From positions 1-64,000 of the forward strand of contig JASANE010010025.1 of NCBI GenBank assembly GCA_030248225.1: 64,000 nt of DNA, in the 5' to 3' direction. A model generated the notes under the pieces. The model saw nothing but the letters and a program-made list of their open reading frames with translations, had not been told where the DNA came from and did not search any database. Positions 42,240-57,200 of the stretch are shown here, one piece after another. How positions within the stretch are numbered: position 1 is the first letter of the stretch; each line of letters opens with the position of its first letter. Source of the DNA: Trileptium ribeirensis (lineage: Eukaryota; Nematoda; Enoplea; Enoplida; Thoracostomopsidae). A program made the position numbers and the translations under genes.

Positions 42240-45200
42240 GTAGCAGCGTTAGAGGATTAATCAAAAATTAGTCATAAGTCGCTTCACTAATGAAACATTA
42301 GTCAGTCTTTTCACTAGCGCTCCATGCCCATCTCTTCCAGGTGGCATCAAAGCATATTGCACCGCCTTGTGCTAACTGAGTATGTCGTGGTGCGTGGGTT
42401 TGCACAGGCGTTGTTACTTGCTCGCTTGGTGAGGTTCGTTAAAGAACCGAGCAACAGATTTCAGATAGCTCAGCGCTTTGCATAGGCCGTTCTCATCACT
42501 ATGATCGGGTTCGATCCGCAGTGTGGCCTGAGATTGTCAAAAATGGTACGGTGCAGAAACTAGCTCGGGCGTTAAAGGGTTAATCACAAATTAGTCATCA
42601 GTCGCTTCACCAATCGAAATTAGTCAGTCTTTTCACTAGCCTTTCATGCCCATCTCTTCCAGGTGGCATCAAAGCATATTGCACCGCCTTGTGCTAACTG
42701 AGTATGTCGTGGTGCGTGGGTTTGCACAGGCGTTGTTGCTCGGTCGCTTTGTGAGGTTCCTTAAGGAACCGAGCAACAGATCTCAGATAGCTCAGCGCTA
42801 TGGATACGCCGTTCTCACCAGTACGATCGGGGTTCGATCCGCAGCGTGGCCTGAGATTGTAAAAATTTGTACGACGCAAAAAATAGCTCCGCCGTTAAAG
42901 GTTAATCAAAAATAAGTCATAAGTCGCTTCACTAATCAAACATTAGTCGGTCTTTTCACTAGCGCTCCATGTCCATCTCTTCCAGGTGGCATCAAAGTAT
43001 ATTGCACCGCCTTGTGCTAACTAAGTATGTCGTGGTGCATATGTTAACACGGGCGTTGTTACTTGCTCGCTTGGTGAGGTTCGTTAAAGAACCGAGCAAC
43101 AGATTTCAGATAGCTCAGCGCTTTGCATACGTCGTTCTCACCTGCACGATCGGGGTTCGATCCGCAGCGTGGCCTGAGATTGTAAAAAAATTGTACGACG
43201 TAAAAACTAGCTCCACCGTTAAAGGTTAATCAAAAATTAGTCATAAGTCACTTCGCTAATCAAACATTAGTCGGTCTTTTCACTAGCGCTCCATGCCCAT
43301 CTCTTCCAGGTGGCATCAAAGTATATTGCACCGCCTTGTACTAACTAACTATGTCGTGGTGCATATGTTAGCACGGGCGTTGTTACTTGCTCGCTTTGTG
43401 AGGTTCGTCAAAGAACCGAGCAACAGATTTCAGATAGCTCAACGCTTTGCATAGGCCGTTCTCATCACTATGATCGGGTTCGATCCGCAGTGTGGCCTGA
43501 GATTGTCAAAAATGGTACGGTGCAGAAACTAGCTCGGGCGTTAAAGGGTTAATCACAAATTAGTCATCAGTCGCTTCACCAATCGAAATTAGTCAGTCTT
43601 TTCACTAGCCTTTCATGCCAATCTCTTCCAGTTCGTATCAAAGCATATTGCATCGCCTTGTACCAACTAACCATGTCGCGGTGCGTAGGTTTGCAGGAGC
43701 GTTGTTGCTAGCTCACTTTGCGATGTTCCTTAGCGAACCGAGCAGATAGTTCAGCGCTTTGCATACGCCGTTCTCACCAGTACGATCGGGTTAGATCCGC
43801 AGCGTGGGTTTGACAATGTCAAAAATTGCACGATGCAGAAATTAGTCCGGCGTTAAAGGATTAATCAAAAATTAGTCATAAGTGGCTTCACTAATCAAAC
43901 ATTAGTCAGTCTTTTCACTAGCGCTCCATGCCCATCTCTTCCAGGTGGCATCAAAGTATATTGCACCGCCTTGTACTAACTAAGTATGTCGTGGTGCATA
44001 TGTTAGCACGGGCGTTGTTACTTGCTCGCTTGGTGAGGTTCGTTAAAGAACCGAGCTACAGATTTCAGACAGCTCAACGCTTTGCATAGGCCGTTCTCAT
44101 CACTATGATCGGGGTTCGATCCGCAGTGAGGCCTGAGATTGTCAAAAATTGTACGGTGCAGAAACGAGCTCGGGCGTTAAAGGGTTAATCAAAAATTAGT
44201 CATCAGTCGCTTCACCAATCGAAATTAGTCAGTCTTTTCACTAGCCTTTCATGCCAATCTCTTCCAGAGTTGGTATCAAAGCATATTGCATCGCCTTGTA
44301 CCAACTAACTATGTCGCGGTGCGTAGGTTTGCACGAGCATTGTTGCTAGCTCACTTTGTGAGGTTCCTTAGCGAACCGAGCAGATAGTTCAGCGCTTTGC
44401 ATACGCCGTTCTCACCAGTACGATCGGGTTAGATCCGCAGCGTGGGCTTGACATTGTCAAAAATTGTACGATGCAGAAATTAGCTCCGGCGTTAAAGGAT
44501 TAATCAAAAATTAGTCATAAGTGGCTTCACTAATCAAACATTAGTCAGTCTTTTCACTAGCGCTCCAAGCCCATCACTTCCAGGTGGCATCAAAGCATAT
44601 TGCGCCGCCTTGTCCTAACTAAATATGTCGTGGTGCATATGTTTGCACGGGCGTTGTTGCTCGCTCGCTTTCTGAGGTTCCTTAAGGAACCGAGCAACAG
44701 ATTTCAGATAGCTCAGCGGTTTGCATACGTCGTTTTCACCAGTACGATCATGTTTCGATCCGCAGCGTGGCCTGAGATTGTAAAAAATTGTACGACGCAA
44801 AAACTAGCTCCGCCGTTAAAGGTTAATCAAAAATTAGTCATAAGTCGCTTCACTAATCAAACATTAGTCAGTCTTTTCACTAGCCTTTCATGCACATCTA
44901 TTCTAGTTGGCATCAAAGCATATCGCACCGCCTTGTACTAACTAAGTATGTGGCGGTGCGTATGTTTGCACGGGCGTTGTTGCTCGCTCGCTTTCTGAGG
45001 TTCCTTAAGGAACCGAGCAACAGATTTCAGATAGCTCAGCGGTTTGCATACGTCGTTTTCACCAGTACGATCGGGTTTCGATCCGCAGCGTGGCCTGAGA
45101 TTGTAAAAAATTGTACGACGCAAAAACTAGCTCCGCCATTAAAGGTTAATCAAAAATTAGTCATAAGTCGCTTCACTAATCAAACATTAGTCAGTCTTTT

Positions 45201-48200
45201 CACTAGCCTTTCATGCACATCTATTCTAGTTGCAATCAAAGCATATCGCACCGCCTTGTACTAACTAAGTATGTGGCGGTGCGTATGTTTGCACGGGCGT
45301 TGTTGCTCGCTCGCTTTGTGAGGTTCCTTAAAGAACCGAGCAACAGCTCTCAGATAGCTCACCGCCATGGATATGCCGTTCTCACCAGTACGATCGGGGT
45401 TCGGTCCGCAGCGTGGGCTTGAGATTGTCAAAACTTGTTCGATACAGAAACTTGCTCGGGCGTCAAAAGGTTAATCGAAAATTACTCATGAGTCCCTTCA
45501 CTAATCAAACATTAGTCAGTCTTTTTAGTAGCTTTTCATGCACATATCTTCTAGTTGGCATCAAAGCATATTGCACCGTCTTGTACTTACTAAATATGTT
45601 CCGGTCCATATGTTTGCACGGGCGTTGTTGCTGGCTGGCTTTCTGAGGTTCCTGAAGGAACCGAGCACAAACTCTCACATTGCTCAGCGCTTTGCGTACG
45701 TCGTTCTCACCAGTACGATCGGAATTCGATCCGCAGCGTGGCTTGAGATTGTCAAAAATTGTACGACGTAGAAACTAGCTCCGCCGTTAAAAGGTTAATC
45801 AAAAATTAGTCATAAGTCGCTTCACTAATCAAACATTAGTCAGTCTTTTCACTAGCCTTTCATGCACATCTATTCTAGTTGGCATCAAAGCATATCGCAC
45901 CGCCTTGTACTGACTAAGTACGTGGCGGTGCGTACGTTTGTACAAGCGTTGTCGCTCGCTCGCTTTGTGTGGTTCCTTAAGGAACCGAGCACCAACTCTC
46001 ACATTGCTCAGCGGTTTGCGTACGTCGTTCTCACCAGTATGATGGGGGTGCTATCAGCAGCGTGGATTGAGATTGTCATTGTTAAAAATTGTAGGATGCG
46101 GAAATTAGCTCCGGCGTTAAAGGATTAATCAAAAATTAGTCATAAGTGGCTTCACTAATCAAACATTAGTCAGTCTTTTCACTAGCGCTCCAAGCCCATC
46201 ACTTCCAGGTGGCATCAAAGCATATTGCGCCGCCTTGTACTAACTAAATATGTCGTGGTGCATATGTTTGCACGGGCGTTGTTGCTCGCTCGCTTTCTGA
46301 GGTTCCTTAAGGAACCGAGCAACAGATTTCAGATAGCTCAGCGGTTTGCATACGTCGTTTTCACCAGTACGATCGGGTTTCGATCCGCAGCGTGGCCTGA
46401 GATTGTAAAAAATTGTACGACGAAAAAACTAGCTCCGCCGTTAAAGGTTAATCAAAAATTAGTCATAAGTCGCTTCACTAATCAAACATTAGTCAGTCTT
46501 TTCACTAGCCTTTCATGCACATCTATTCTAGTTGGCATCAAAGCATATCGCACCGCCTTGTACTAACTAAGTATGTGGCGGTGCGTATGTTTGCACGGGC
46601 GTTGTTGCTCGCTCGCTTTGTGAGGTTCCTTAAAGAACCGAGCAACAGCTCTCAGATAGCTCAGCGCTTTGCATACGTCGTTCTCACCAGTACAATCGGG
46701 GTTCGATCCGCAGCGTGGCCTGAGATTGTAAAAAATTGTACGACGCAAAAACTAGCTCCGCCGTTAAAGGTTAATCAAAAATTAGTCATAAGTCGCTTCA
46801 CTAATCAAACATTAGTCGGTCTTTTCACTAGCGCTCCATGCACATCTCTTCCAGGTGGCATCAAAGTATATTGCACCGCCTTGTACTAACCAAATATGTC
46901 GTGGTGCATATGTTTGCACGGGCGTTGTTGCTCGCTCGCTTTCTGAGGTTCCTTAAGGAACCGAGCAACAGATTTCAGATAGCTCAGCGGTTTGCATACG
47001 TCGTTTTCACCAGTACGATCGGGTTTCGATCCGCAGCGTGGCCTGAGATTGTAAAAAATTGTACGACGCAAAAACTAGCTCCGCCGTTAAAGGTTCATCA
47101 AAAATTAGTCATAAGTCGCTTCACTAATCAAACATTAGTCAGTCTTTTCACTAGCCTTTCATGCACATCTATTCTAGTTGGCATCAAAGCATATCGCACC
47201 GCCTTGTACTAACTAAGTATGTGGCGGTGCGTATGTTTGCACGGGCGTTGTTGCTCGCTCGCTTTGTGAGGTTCCTTAAAGAACCGAGCAACAGCTCTGA
47301 GATAGCTCACCGCCATGGATACGCCGTTCTCACCAGTACGATCGGGGTTCGGTCCGCAGCGTGGGCTTGAGATTGTCAAAACTTGTTCGATACAGAAACT
47401 TGCTCGGGCGTCAAAAGGTTAATCGAAAATTACTCATGAGTCCCTTCACTAATCAAACATTAGTCAGTCTTTTCAGTAGCTTTTCATGCACATATCTTCT
47501 AGTTGGCATCAAAGCATATTGCACCGTCTTGTACTTACTAAATATGTTCCGGTCCATATGTTTGCACGGGCGCTGTTGCTGGCTGGCTTTCTGAGGTTCC
47601 TGAAGGAACCGAGCACAAACTCTCACATTGCTCAGCGCTTTGCGTACGTCGTTCTCACCAGTACGATCGGAATTCGATCCGCAGCGTGGCTTGAGATTGT
47701 CAAAAATTGTACGACGTAGAAACTAGCTCCGCCGTTAAAAGGTTAATCAAAAATTAGTCATAAGTCGCTTCACTAATCAAACATTAGTCAGTCTTTTCAC
47801 TAGCCTTTCATGCACATCTATTCTAGTTGGCATCAAAGCATATCGCACCGCCTTGTACTAACTAAGTACGTGGCGGTGCGTACGTTTGTACAAGCGTTGT
47901 CGCTCGCTCGCTTTGTGTGGTTCCTTAAGGAACCGAGCACCAACTCTCACATTGCTCAGCGGTTTGCGTACGTCGTTCTGACCAGTATGATGGGGGTGCT
48001 ATCAGCAGCGTGGATTGAGATTGTCATTGTTAAAAATTGTAGGATGCGGAAATTAGCTCCGGCGTTAAAGGGTTAATCAAAAATTAGTCATAAGTCACTT
48101 CACTGATCAAACATTAGTCAGTCTATTCATTAGCCCTTCATGCCCATTTCGTTGGCATCAAAGCATATTGCACCGCCTTGTACTCACTAAGTATGTGGCG

Positions 48201-51200
48201 GTGCGTATGTTTGCACAAACGTTGTCGCTCGCTCGCTTTGTGTGGTTCCTTAAGGAACCGAGCACCAACTCTCATATTGCTCAGCGGTTTGCGTACGTCA
48301 TTCTCACCAGTACGATCGGGGTTCATTCCGCAGCGTGGATTGAGATTGTCAAAAATTGTACGACACAGAAACTAGCTCCGGCGTTAAAGCGTTGATGTAA
48401 AATTAATCATAAGTCGCTTCAACAATCAAACATTAATCAGTCGCTTCACTAGCTCTCTCATGCCGATCTCTTCCAGTGAGCACCAAACCATATTGCAACG
48501 CCTTGTACTAACTAAGTATGTCTCGGTGCGTATGTTTGCACAGGCATTGTTGCTCGCTCACTTTGTGTGGTTCCTTAAGGAACCGAGCAATAACTCTCAG
48601 ATTGCTCAGCACTTTGCATACGTCATTCTCACCAGTACAATCGGGGTTCGATCCGCAGCGTGGATTAAGATTGTCAAAAATTGTACAACGCACAAACTAG
48701 CTCCGGCGTTAAAAGGTTCATCAAAAATTAGTCATAAGTCGCTTCACTAATCAAACATTTAGTCAGTCTTTTCACTAGCTTTTCATGCACATATCTTCTA
48801 GTTGGCATCAAAGCATATTGCACCGCCTTGTACTAATTAAATATGTTCCGGTCCATATGTTTGCACGGGCGTTGTTGCTCGCTCGCTTTCTGAGGTTCCT
48901 TAAGGAACCGAGCAACAGATCTCCGATAGCTCAGCGCTTTGCATACGCCGTTCTCATTAGTACAATCGAGGTTCGATCCGCACCGTGGATTGAGATTGTC
49001 AAAAATTGTAGGATGCGGAAATTAGCTCCGGCGTTAAAGGGTTAATCAAAAATTGGTCATAAGTCACTTCACTGATCAAACATTAGTCAGTATATTCACT
49101 AGCCCTTCATGCCCATCTCGTTTGCATCAAAGCATGTTGCACCGCCTTGTACCAACTAAGTATGTCGCGGTGCGTATGTTTGCACAAGCGTTGTTGCTCG
49201 CTCGCTTTGTGCGTTTCCTTAAGGAACCGAGCACCAACTCTCATATTGCTCAGCGGTTTGCGTACGTCATTCTCACCAGTACGATCGGGGTTAGATCCGC
49301 AGCGTGGATTGAGATTGTCAAAAATTGTATGACGCAGAAACTAGCTCCGGCGTTAAAGGGTTAATCAAAAATTAGTCATAAGTCGCTTCACTGATCAAAT
49401 ATCAATCAGTCTATTCACTAGCCCTTCATGCGCATCTCGTTGGCATCAAAGCATATTGCACAGCCTTGTACTAACTTCATATGTTCCGGTCCATATGTTT
49501 GCACGGGCGTTGTTTCTCGCTCGCTTTCTGAGGTTCCTTAAGGAACCGAGTAACAGATCTCAGACAGCTCAGCATTTTGCATACAGCATTCTCACCTTTG
49601 CGATGGGGGTTCGATCCGCAGCGTGGATTGAGATTGTCAAAAATTGTACGATGCGGAAATTAGCTCCGGCGTTAAAGGGTTAATCAAAAATTAGTCATAA
49701 GTCACTTCACTGATCAAACATTAATCAGTCTATTCACTAGCCCTTCATGCCCATCTCGTTGGCATCAAAGCATATTGCACAGCCTTGTACTAACTAAATA
49801 TGTTCCGGTCCATATGTTTGCACGGGCGTTGTTTCTCGCTCGCTTTCTGAGGTTCCTTAAGGAACCGAGTAACAGATCTCAGATAGCTCAGCATTTTGGA
49901 TACGGCATTCTCACCCTTTACAATGGGGGTTCATTCCGCAGCATAAACTGCAGGTCAAAAATTGTACGATGCGGAAATTAGCTCCGGTGTTAAAGGCTTA
50001 ATCAAAAATTAGTCATAAGTACTTCACTGATCAAACATTAATCAATCTATTCACTAGCCCTTCATGCCCATCTCGTTGGCATCAAAGCATATCGCACAGC
50101 CTTGTACTAACTAAATATGCTCCGGTCCATATGTTTGCACGGGCGTTGTTTCTCGCTCGCTTTCTGAGGTTCCTTAAGGAACCGAGCAACAGTTCTCAGA
50201 TAGCTCAGCATTTTGGATACGGCATTCTCACCTTTACGATGGGGGTTCGGTCCGCAGCGTGGACTGAGATTGTCAAAAATTGTACGATGCGGAAATTAGC
50301 TCCGGTGTTAAAGGCTTAATCAAAAATTAGTCATAAGTCACTTCACTGATCAAACATTAGTCAGTCTATTCACTAGCCCTTCATGTCCATCTCGTTGGCA
50401 TCAAAGCATATTGCACCGCATTGTACTAACTAAGTATGTCGCGGTGTGTATGTTTGCACAAGCGTTGTTGCTCGCTCGCTTTGTCTGGTTCCTTAAGGAA
50501 CCGAGCAATAACTCTCAGATTGCTCAGCACTTTGCATACGTCATTCTCACCAGTACGATCGTGGTTCGATCCGCAGCGTAGATTGAGATTGTCAAAAGTT
50601 GTAGGATGATGAAATTAGCTCCGGCGTTAAACGGTTAATCAAAAATTAGTCATAAGTCACTTCACTGATCAAACATTAGTCAGTCTATTCACTAGCCCTT
50701 CATGCCCATCTCGTTGGCATCAAAGCATATTGCACCGCCTTGTACCAACTAAGTATGTTGCGTTGCGTACTTTTGTACGGGCGTTGTTGTTTGCTCGCTT
50801 TCTGAGGTTCCTTAAGGAACCGAGCAACAAATCTCACATTGCTCAGCGGTTTGCGTACGTTGTTCTCACCAGTATGATGGAGTTCTATCCGCAGCATGGG
50901 CTTGAGATTGTCAAAAATTGGACGACGCAGAAACTAGTTCCGGGGTTAAAGGGTTAATCAAAAATTAATCGTCAGTCGCCTCGAAAATCGAAATTAGTCA
51001 GTCTTTTCACTGGTCTTCCATGCACATCTATTCTAGTTGGCATCAAAGCATATTGCACCGCCTTGTACTAACTAAGTATGTCTCGGTGCGTATGTTTGCA
51101 CAGGCATTGTTGCTGGCTCACTTAGTGCGGTTCCTTAAGGAACCGATGAACAGATCTCAGATAGCTCAGCGCTTTGCCGTAGGCACTTTTCTCGCGAGTT

Positions 51201-54200
51201 ACGATCGAGGTTCAATTCCGCATAGTCAATTAAGATTGTCAAAAATTGTCCATGCGAATTCACTTTCAGCGTTAAAGGGTTAATCAAAAATTAGTCATAA
51301 GTCACTTCACTGATCAAACATTAGTCAGCCTATTCACAAGCCCTTCATGCCCATCTCGTTGGCATCAAAGCATATTGCACCGCATTGTACTAACTTAATA
51401 TGTTCCGGTCCATATGTTTGCACGGGCGTTGTTTCTCGCTCGCTTTCTGAGGTTCCTTAAGGAACCGAGTAACAGATCTCAGATAGCTCAGCATTTTGCA
51501 TACGGCATTCTCACCATTACGATGGGGGTTCGATCCGCAGCGTGGATTGAGATTGTCAAAAATTGTACCATGCGGAAATTAGCTCCAGCGTTAAAGGGTT
51601 AATCAAAAATTACTCATAAGGCACTTCACTGATCAAACATTAGTCAGTCTATTCACTAGCCCTTCATGCCCATCTCGTTGGCATCAAAGCATATTGCACC
51701 GCATTGTACTAACTAAGTATGTCGCAGTGCGTGTGTTTGCACAAGCGTTGTTGCTTGCTCGCTTTGTGTGGTTCCTTAAGGAACCGAGCAATAACTCTCA
51801 GATTGCCCAGCACTTTGCATACGTCATTCTCACCAGTACGATCGGGGTTCGATCCGCAGCGTGGACTGAGATTGTTAAAAATTGTACGACGCAGAAACTA
51901 GCTCCGGCGTTAAAGCGTTGATCTAAAATTAGTCATAAGTCGCTTCACTAATCAAACATTAGTCGGTCCTTTGACTAGCCTTTCATGCACTCTATTTTTG
52001 TAGGCATCAAAGCATATTGCACCGCCTTGTACTAACTAAGTATGTCGCAGTGCGTGTGTTTGCACAAGCGTTGTTGCTTGCTCGCTTTGTGTGGTTCCTT
52101 AAGGATCCGAGCAATAACTCTCAGATTGCCCAGCACTTTGCATACGTCATTCTCACCAGTACGATCGGGGTTCGATCCGCAGCGTGGATTGAGATTGTTA
52201 AAAATTGTACGACGCAGAAACTAGCTCCGGCGTTAAAGCGTTGATCTAAAATTAGTCATAAGTCGCTTCACTAATCAAACATTAGTCAGTCGCTTCACTA
52301 GCTCTCTCATGCCCATATCTTCCAGTGAGCACCAAACCATTTTGCACCGCCTTGTACTAACTAAGTATGTCTCGGTGCGTATGTTTGCACACGCGTTGTT
52401 GCTCGCTCACTTTGTACGGTTCCTTTGAGGAACCAAGCGACATCTTCAGATAGCTCGAGCGCTTTGCATACCAGCCGTTCTTTCATCAGTACGATCGGGG
52501 TTAGATCCGCAGCATCGATTGAGGTTGTCAGAAGTTGTAGGATGTCAAAAATACTACCTCCGGCGTTAAAGGGTTAATCAAAAATTAGTCATAAGTCGCT
52601 TCACTAATCAAACATTAGTCAGTCTTTTCACTAGCCTTTCATGCACATCTATTCTAGTTGGCATCAAAGCATATTGCACCGCCTTGTACTAACTAATTAT
52701 GTCTCGGTGCGTATGTTTGCGCAGGCGTTGTTGCTCGCTCACTTTGTACGGTTCCTTAAGGAACCGAGCAACAGATCTCAGATAGCTCAGCGCTTTGCAT
52801 ACGCCGTTCTCATCAGTACGATCGGGGTTCGATCCGCAGCGTGGATTGAGATTGTCAAAAGTTGTAGGACGCGGAAATTAACTCCGGCGTTAAAGGGTTA
52901 ATAAAAAATTAGTCATAAGTCACTTCACTGATCAAACATTAGTCAGTCTATTCATTAGCCCTTCATGCCTATCTCGTTGGCATCAACGCATATTGCACCG
53001 CCTTGTACCAACTAAGTATGTTGCGTTGCGTACTTTTGTACGGGCGTTGTTGTTTGCTCGCTTTCTGAGGTTCCTTAAGGAACCGAGCACCAACTCTCAC
53101 ATTGCTCAGCGGTTTGCGTACGTCGTTCTCACCAGTACAATCGGGGTTTGATCCGCAGCGTGGATTGAGATTGTCAAAAATTGTAGGATACAGAAACTAG
53201 CTCCGGAGTTAAAAGGTTAATCAAAAATTAGTCATAAGTCGCTTCACTAATCAAACATTAGTCAGTCCTTTGACTAGCCTTTCATGCACTCTATTTTTGT
53301 AGGCATCAAAGCATATTGCACCGCCTTGTACTAACTAAGTATGTCTCGGTGCGTATGTTTGCACAGGCGTTGTTGCGCGCTCGCTTTGTGCGGTTCCTTA
53401 AGGAACCGAGCAACAGATCTCAGATAGCTCAGCGTTTTGCATACGCCGTTCTCATCAGTACGATCGGGGTTCGATCCGCAGCGTGGATTGAGATTGTCAA
53501 AAGTTGTAGGATGCGGAAATTAGCTCCGGCGTTAAAGGGTTAATCAAAAATTAGTCATAAGTCACTTCACTGATCAAACATTAGTCAGCCTATTCACAAG
53601 CCCTTCATGCCCATCTCGTTGGCATGGAGACATATGCACATTATCTAACTTAATATGTTCCGGTCCATATGTTTGCACGGGCGTTGTTTCTCGCTCGCTT
53701 TCTGAGGTTCCTTAAGGAACCGAGTAACAGATCTCAGATAGCTCAGCATTTTGCATACGGCATTCTCACCATTACGATGGGGGTTCGATCCGCAGCATGA
53801 ATTTGAGTTGTAAAAATTGTACATGCGGAAATTAGCTCCAGCGTAAAGGGTAATCAAAAATTACTCTAGGCCTTCCGTCTTGCAGTCTATTCACTAGCCC
53901 TTCATGCCCATTCTCTTGTGTTGGCATCGAAGCATATTGCACCGCATTGTACTAACTAAGTATGTCGCAGTGCGTGTGTTTGCACAAGCGTTGTTGCTTG
54001 CTCGCTTTGTGTGGTTCCTTAAGGAACCGAGCAATAACTCTCAGATTGCCCAGCACTTTGCATACGTCATTCTCACCAGTACGATCGGGGTTCGATCCGC
54101 AGCGTCAACTGAGATTGCTAAAAATTGTTAGACGCAGAAACTAGCTCCGGCGTTAAAGCGTTGATCTAAAATTAGTCATAAGTCGCTTCACTAATCAAAC

Positions 54201-57200
54201 ATTAGTCGGTCCTTTGACTAGCCTTTTTTGCACTTCTATTTTTGTACGCATCAAAGCATATTGCACCGCCTTGTACTAACTAATTATGCTCGCCATGCGT
54301 GTGTTTGCACAAGCGTTGTTGCTTGCTCGCTTTGTGTGGTTCCTTAAGGATCCGAGCAATAACTCTCAGATTGCCCAGCACTTTGCATACGTCATTCTCA
54401 CCAGTACGATCGGGGTTCGATCCGCAGCGTGTATTGAGATTGTTAAAAATTGTACGACGCAGAAACTAGCTCCGGCGTTAAAGCGTTGATCTAAAATTAG
54501 TCATAAGTCGCTTCACTAATCAAACATTAGTCAGTCGCTTCACTAGCTCTCTCATGCCCATCTCTTCCAGTGAGCACCAAACCATTTTGCACCGCCTTGT
54601 ACTAACTAAGTATGTCTCGGTGCGTATGTTTGCACACGCGTTGTTGTTCGCTCTCTTTGTACGGTTCCTTAAGGAACCGAGCAACAGATCTCAGATAGCT
54701 CAGCGCTTTGCATACGCCGTTCTCATCAGTACGAATCGAGTTGATCCGCAGCGTGATAAGATTGTCAAAAGTTGTAGGATGCGGAAATTAGCTCCGGCGT
54801 TAAAGGGTTAATCAAAAATTAGTCATAAGTCGCTTCACTAATCAAACATTAGTCAGTCTTTTCACTAGCCTTTCATGCACATCTATTCTAGTTGGCATCA
54901 AAGCATATTGCACCGCCTTGTCTTGGCTTCTAATTATGCTCGGTGCGTATGTTTTTGCGCAGGCGTTGTTGCTCGCTCGCTTTGTGCGATTCCTTAAGGA
55001 ACCGATCAACAGATCTCAGATCGCTCAGCGCTTTGCATACGCCGTTCTCATCGGTAATAGGGTTCGATCCGCAAGGTGATTTGAGATTGTCAAAAGTTGT
55101 AGGACGCGGAAATTAACTCCGGCGTTAAAGGGTTAATAAAAAATTAGTCATAAGTCACTTCACTGATCAAACATTAGTCAGTCTATTCATTAGCCCTTCA
55201 TGCCCATCTCGTTGGCATCAACGCATATTGCACCGCCTTGTACCAACTAAGTATGTTGCGTTGCGTACTTTTGTACGGGCGTTGTTGTTTGCTCGCTTTC
55301 TGAGGTTTCTTAACGACCCGAGCACCAACTCTCACATTGCTCAGCGGTTTGCGTACGTCGTTCTCACCAGTACAATCGGGGTTTGATCCGCAGCGTGGAT
55401 TGAGATTGTCAAAAATTGTAGGATACAGAAACTAGCTCCGGAGTTAAAAGGTTAATCAAAAATTAGTCATAAGTCGCTTCACTAATCAAACATTAGTCAG
55501 TCCTTTGACTAGCCTTTCATGCACTCTATTTTTGTAGGCATCAAAGCATATTGCACCGCCTTTTACTCCCTAAGTATGTCTCGGTGCGTATGTTTGCACA
55601 GGCGTTGTTGCGCGCTCGCTTTGTGCGGTTCCTTAAAGAACCGAGCAACGAATCTCAGATAGCTCAGCGTTTTGCATACGCCGTTCTCATCAGTACGATC
55701 GGGGTTCGATGCGCAGCGTGGATTGAGATTGTCAAAAGTTGTAGGATGCGGAAATTAGCTCCGGCGTTAAAGGGTTAATCAAAAATTAGTCATAAGTTAA
55801 TTCGCTGATTAAACATTAGTCAGTCTATTCATAGCCTCATACCCATCTCGTTGGCATCAAAGCATATTGCACCGCATTTACAACAAGATGTCGCAGGCAT
55901 ATCTTTAGAGCGTTGTTGCTTGCTCGCTTCACTAATCAAACCAATTAGTCGGGTCCCTTTGACTCAGTTCAGCGTCTTTCATGCACTCTATGATCGGGGT
56001 TCTCGCAGCATCAATGAATGAAAGAAGTCCAAAACAGCTCCAAGAAAAAAAAGCCACATCAAAATTGTGGTCCTTTGCTGCCTTTCTCCCTGTAGGCATC
56101 AAAGCATATTGCACCGCCTTGTACTAACTAAGTATGTCGCAGTGCGTGTGTTTGCACAAGCGTTGTTGCTTGCTCGCTTTGTGTGGTTCCTTAAGGATCC
56201 GAGCAATAACTCTCAGATTGCCCAGCACTTTGCATACGTCATTCTCACCAGTACGATCGGGGTTCGATCCGCAGCGTGGATTGAGATTGTTAGAAATTGT
56301 ACGACGCAGAAACTAGCTCCGGCGTTAAAGCGTTGATCTAAAATTAGTCATAAGTCGCTTCACTAATCAAACATTAGTCAGTCGCTTCACTAGCTCTCTC
56401 ATGCCCATCTCTTCCAGTGAGCACCAAACCATTTTGCACCGCCTTGTACTAACTAAGTATGTCTCGGTGCGTATGTTTGCACATGCGTTGTTGCTCGCTC
56501 ACTTTGTGCGGTTCCTTAAGGAACCGAGCAACAGATCTCAGATAGCTCAGCGCTTTGCATACGCCGTTCTCATCAGTACGATCGGGGTTCGATCCGCAGC
56601 GTGGATTAAGATTGTCAAAAGTTGTAGGATGCTGAAATTAGCTCCGGCGTTAAAGGGTTAATCAAAAATTAGTCATAAGTTAATTCGCTGATCAAACATT
56701 AGTCAGTCTATTCACTAGCCCTTTATGCCCATCTCATTAGCATCAAAGCATATTGCACCGCCTTGTATCAACTAAGTATGTCGCGTTGCGTATTTTTGCA
56801 CGGGCGTTGTTGCTCGCTCACTTTGTGCCGTTCCTTAGGGAACCGAGCAACAGATCTCAGATAGCTCAGCGCTTTGCATACGACGTTCTCATCAGTACGA
56901 TCGGGGTTCGATCCGCAGCGTGGATTGAGATTGTCAAAAGTTGTAGGATGCGGAAATTAGCTCGGGCGTTAACGGGTTAATCAAAAATTAGTCATAAGTC
57001 CCTTCACTGATCAAACGTTAGTCAGTCGCTTCACTAGCTCTCTCATGCCCATCTCTTCCAGTGAGAACCAAACCATATTGCACCGCATTGTACTAATTAA
57101 GTATGTCTCGGTGCGTATGTTTGCACATGCGTTGTTACTCGCTCACTTTGTGCGGTTCCTTAAGGAACCGAGCAACAGATCTCAGATAGCTCAGCGCTTT

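Noticed and set aside
42694..48693. Minus-strand frames of about 61 codons in the array
   Set aside because: They mirror the plus-strand monomer sequence and vary with it; nothing supports translation.
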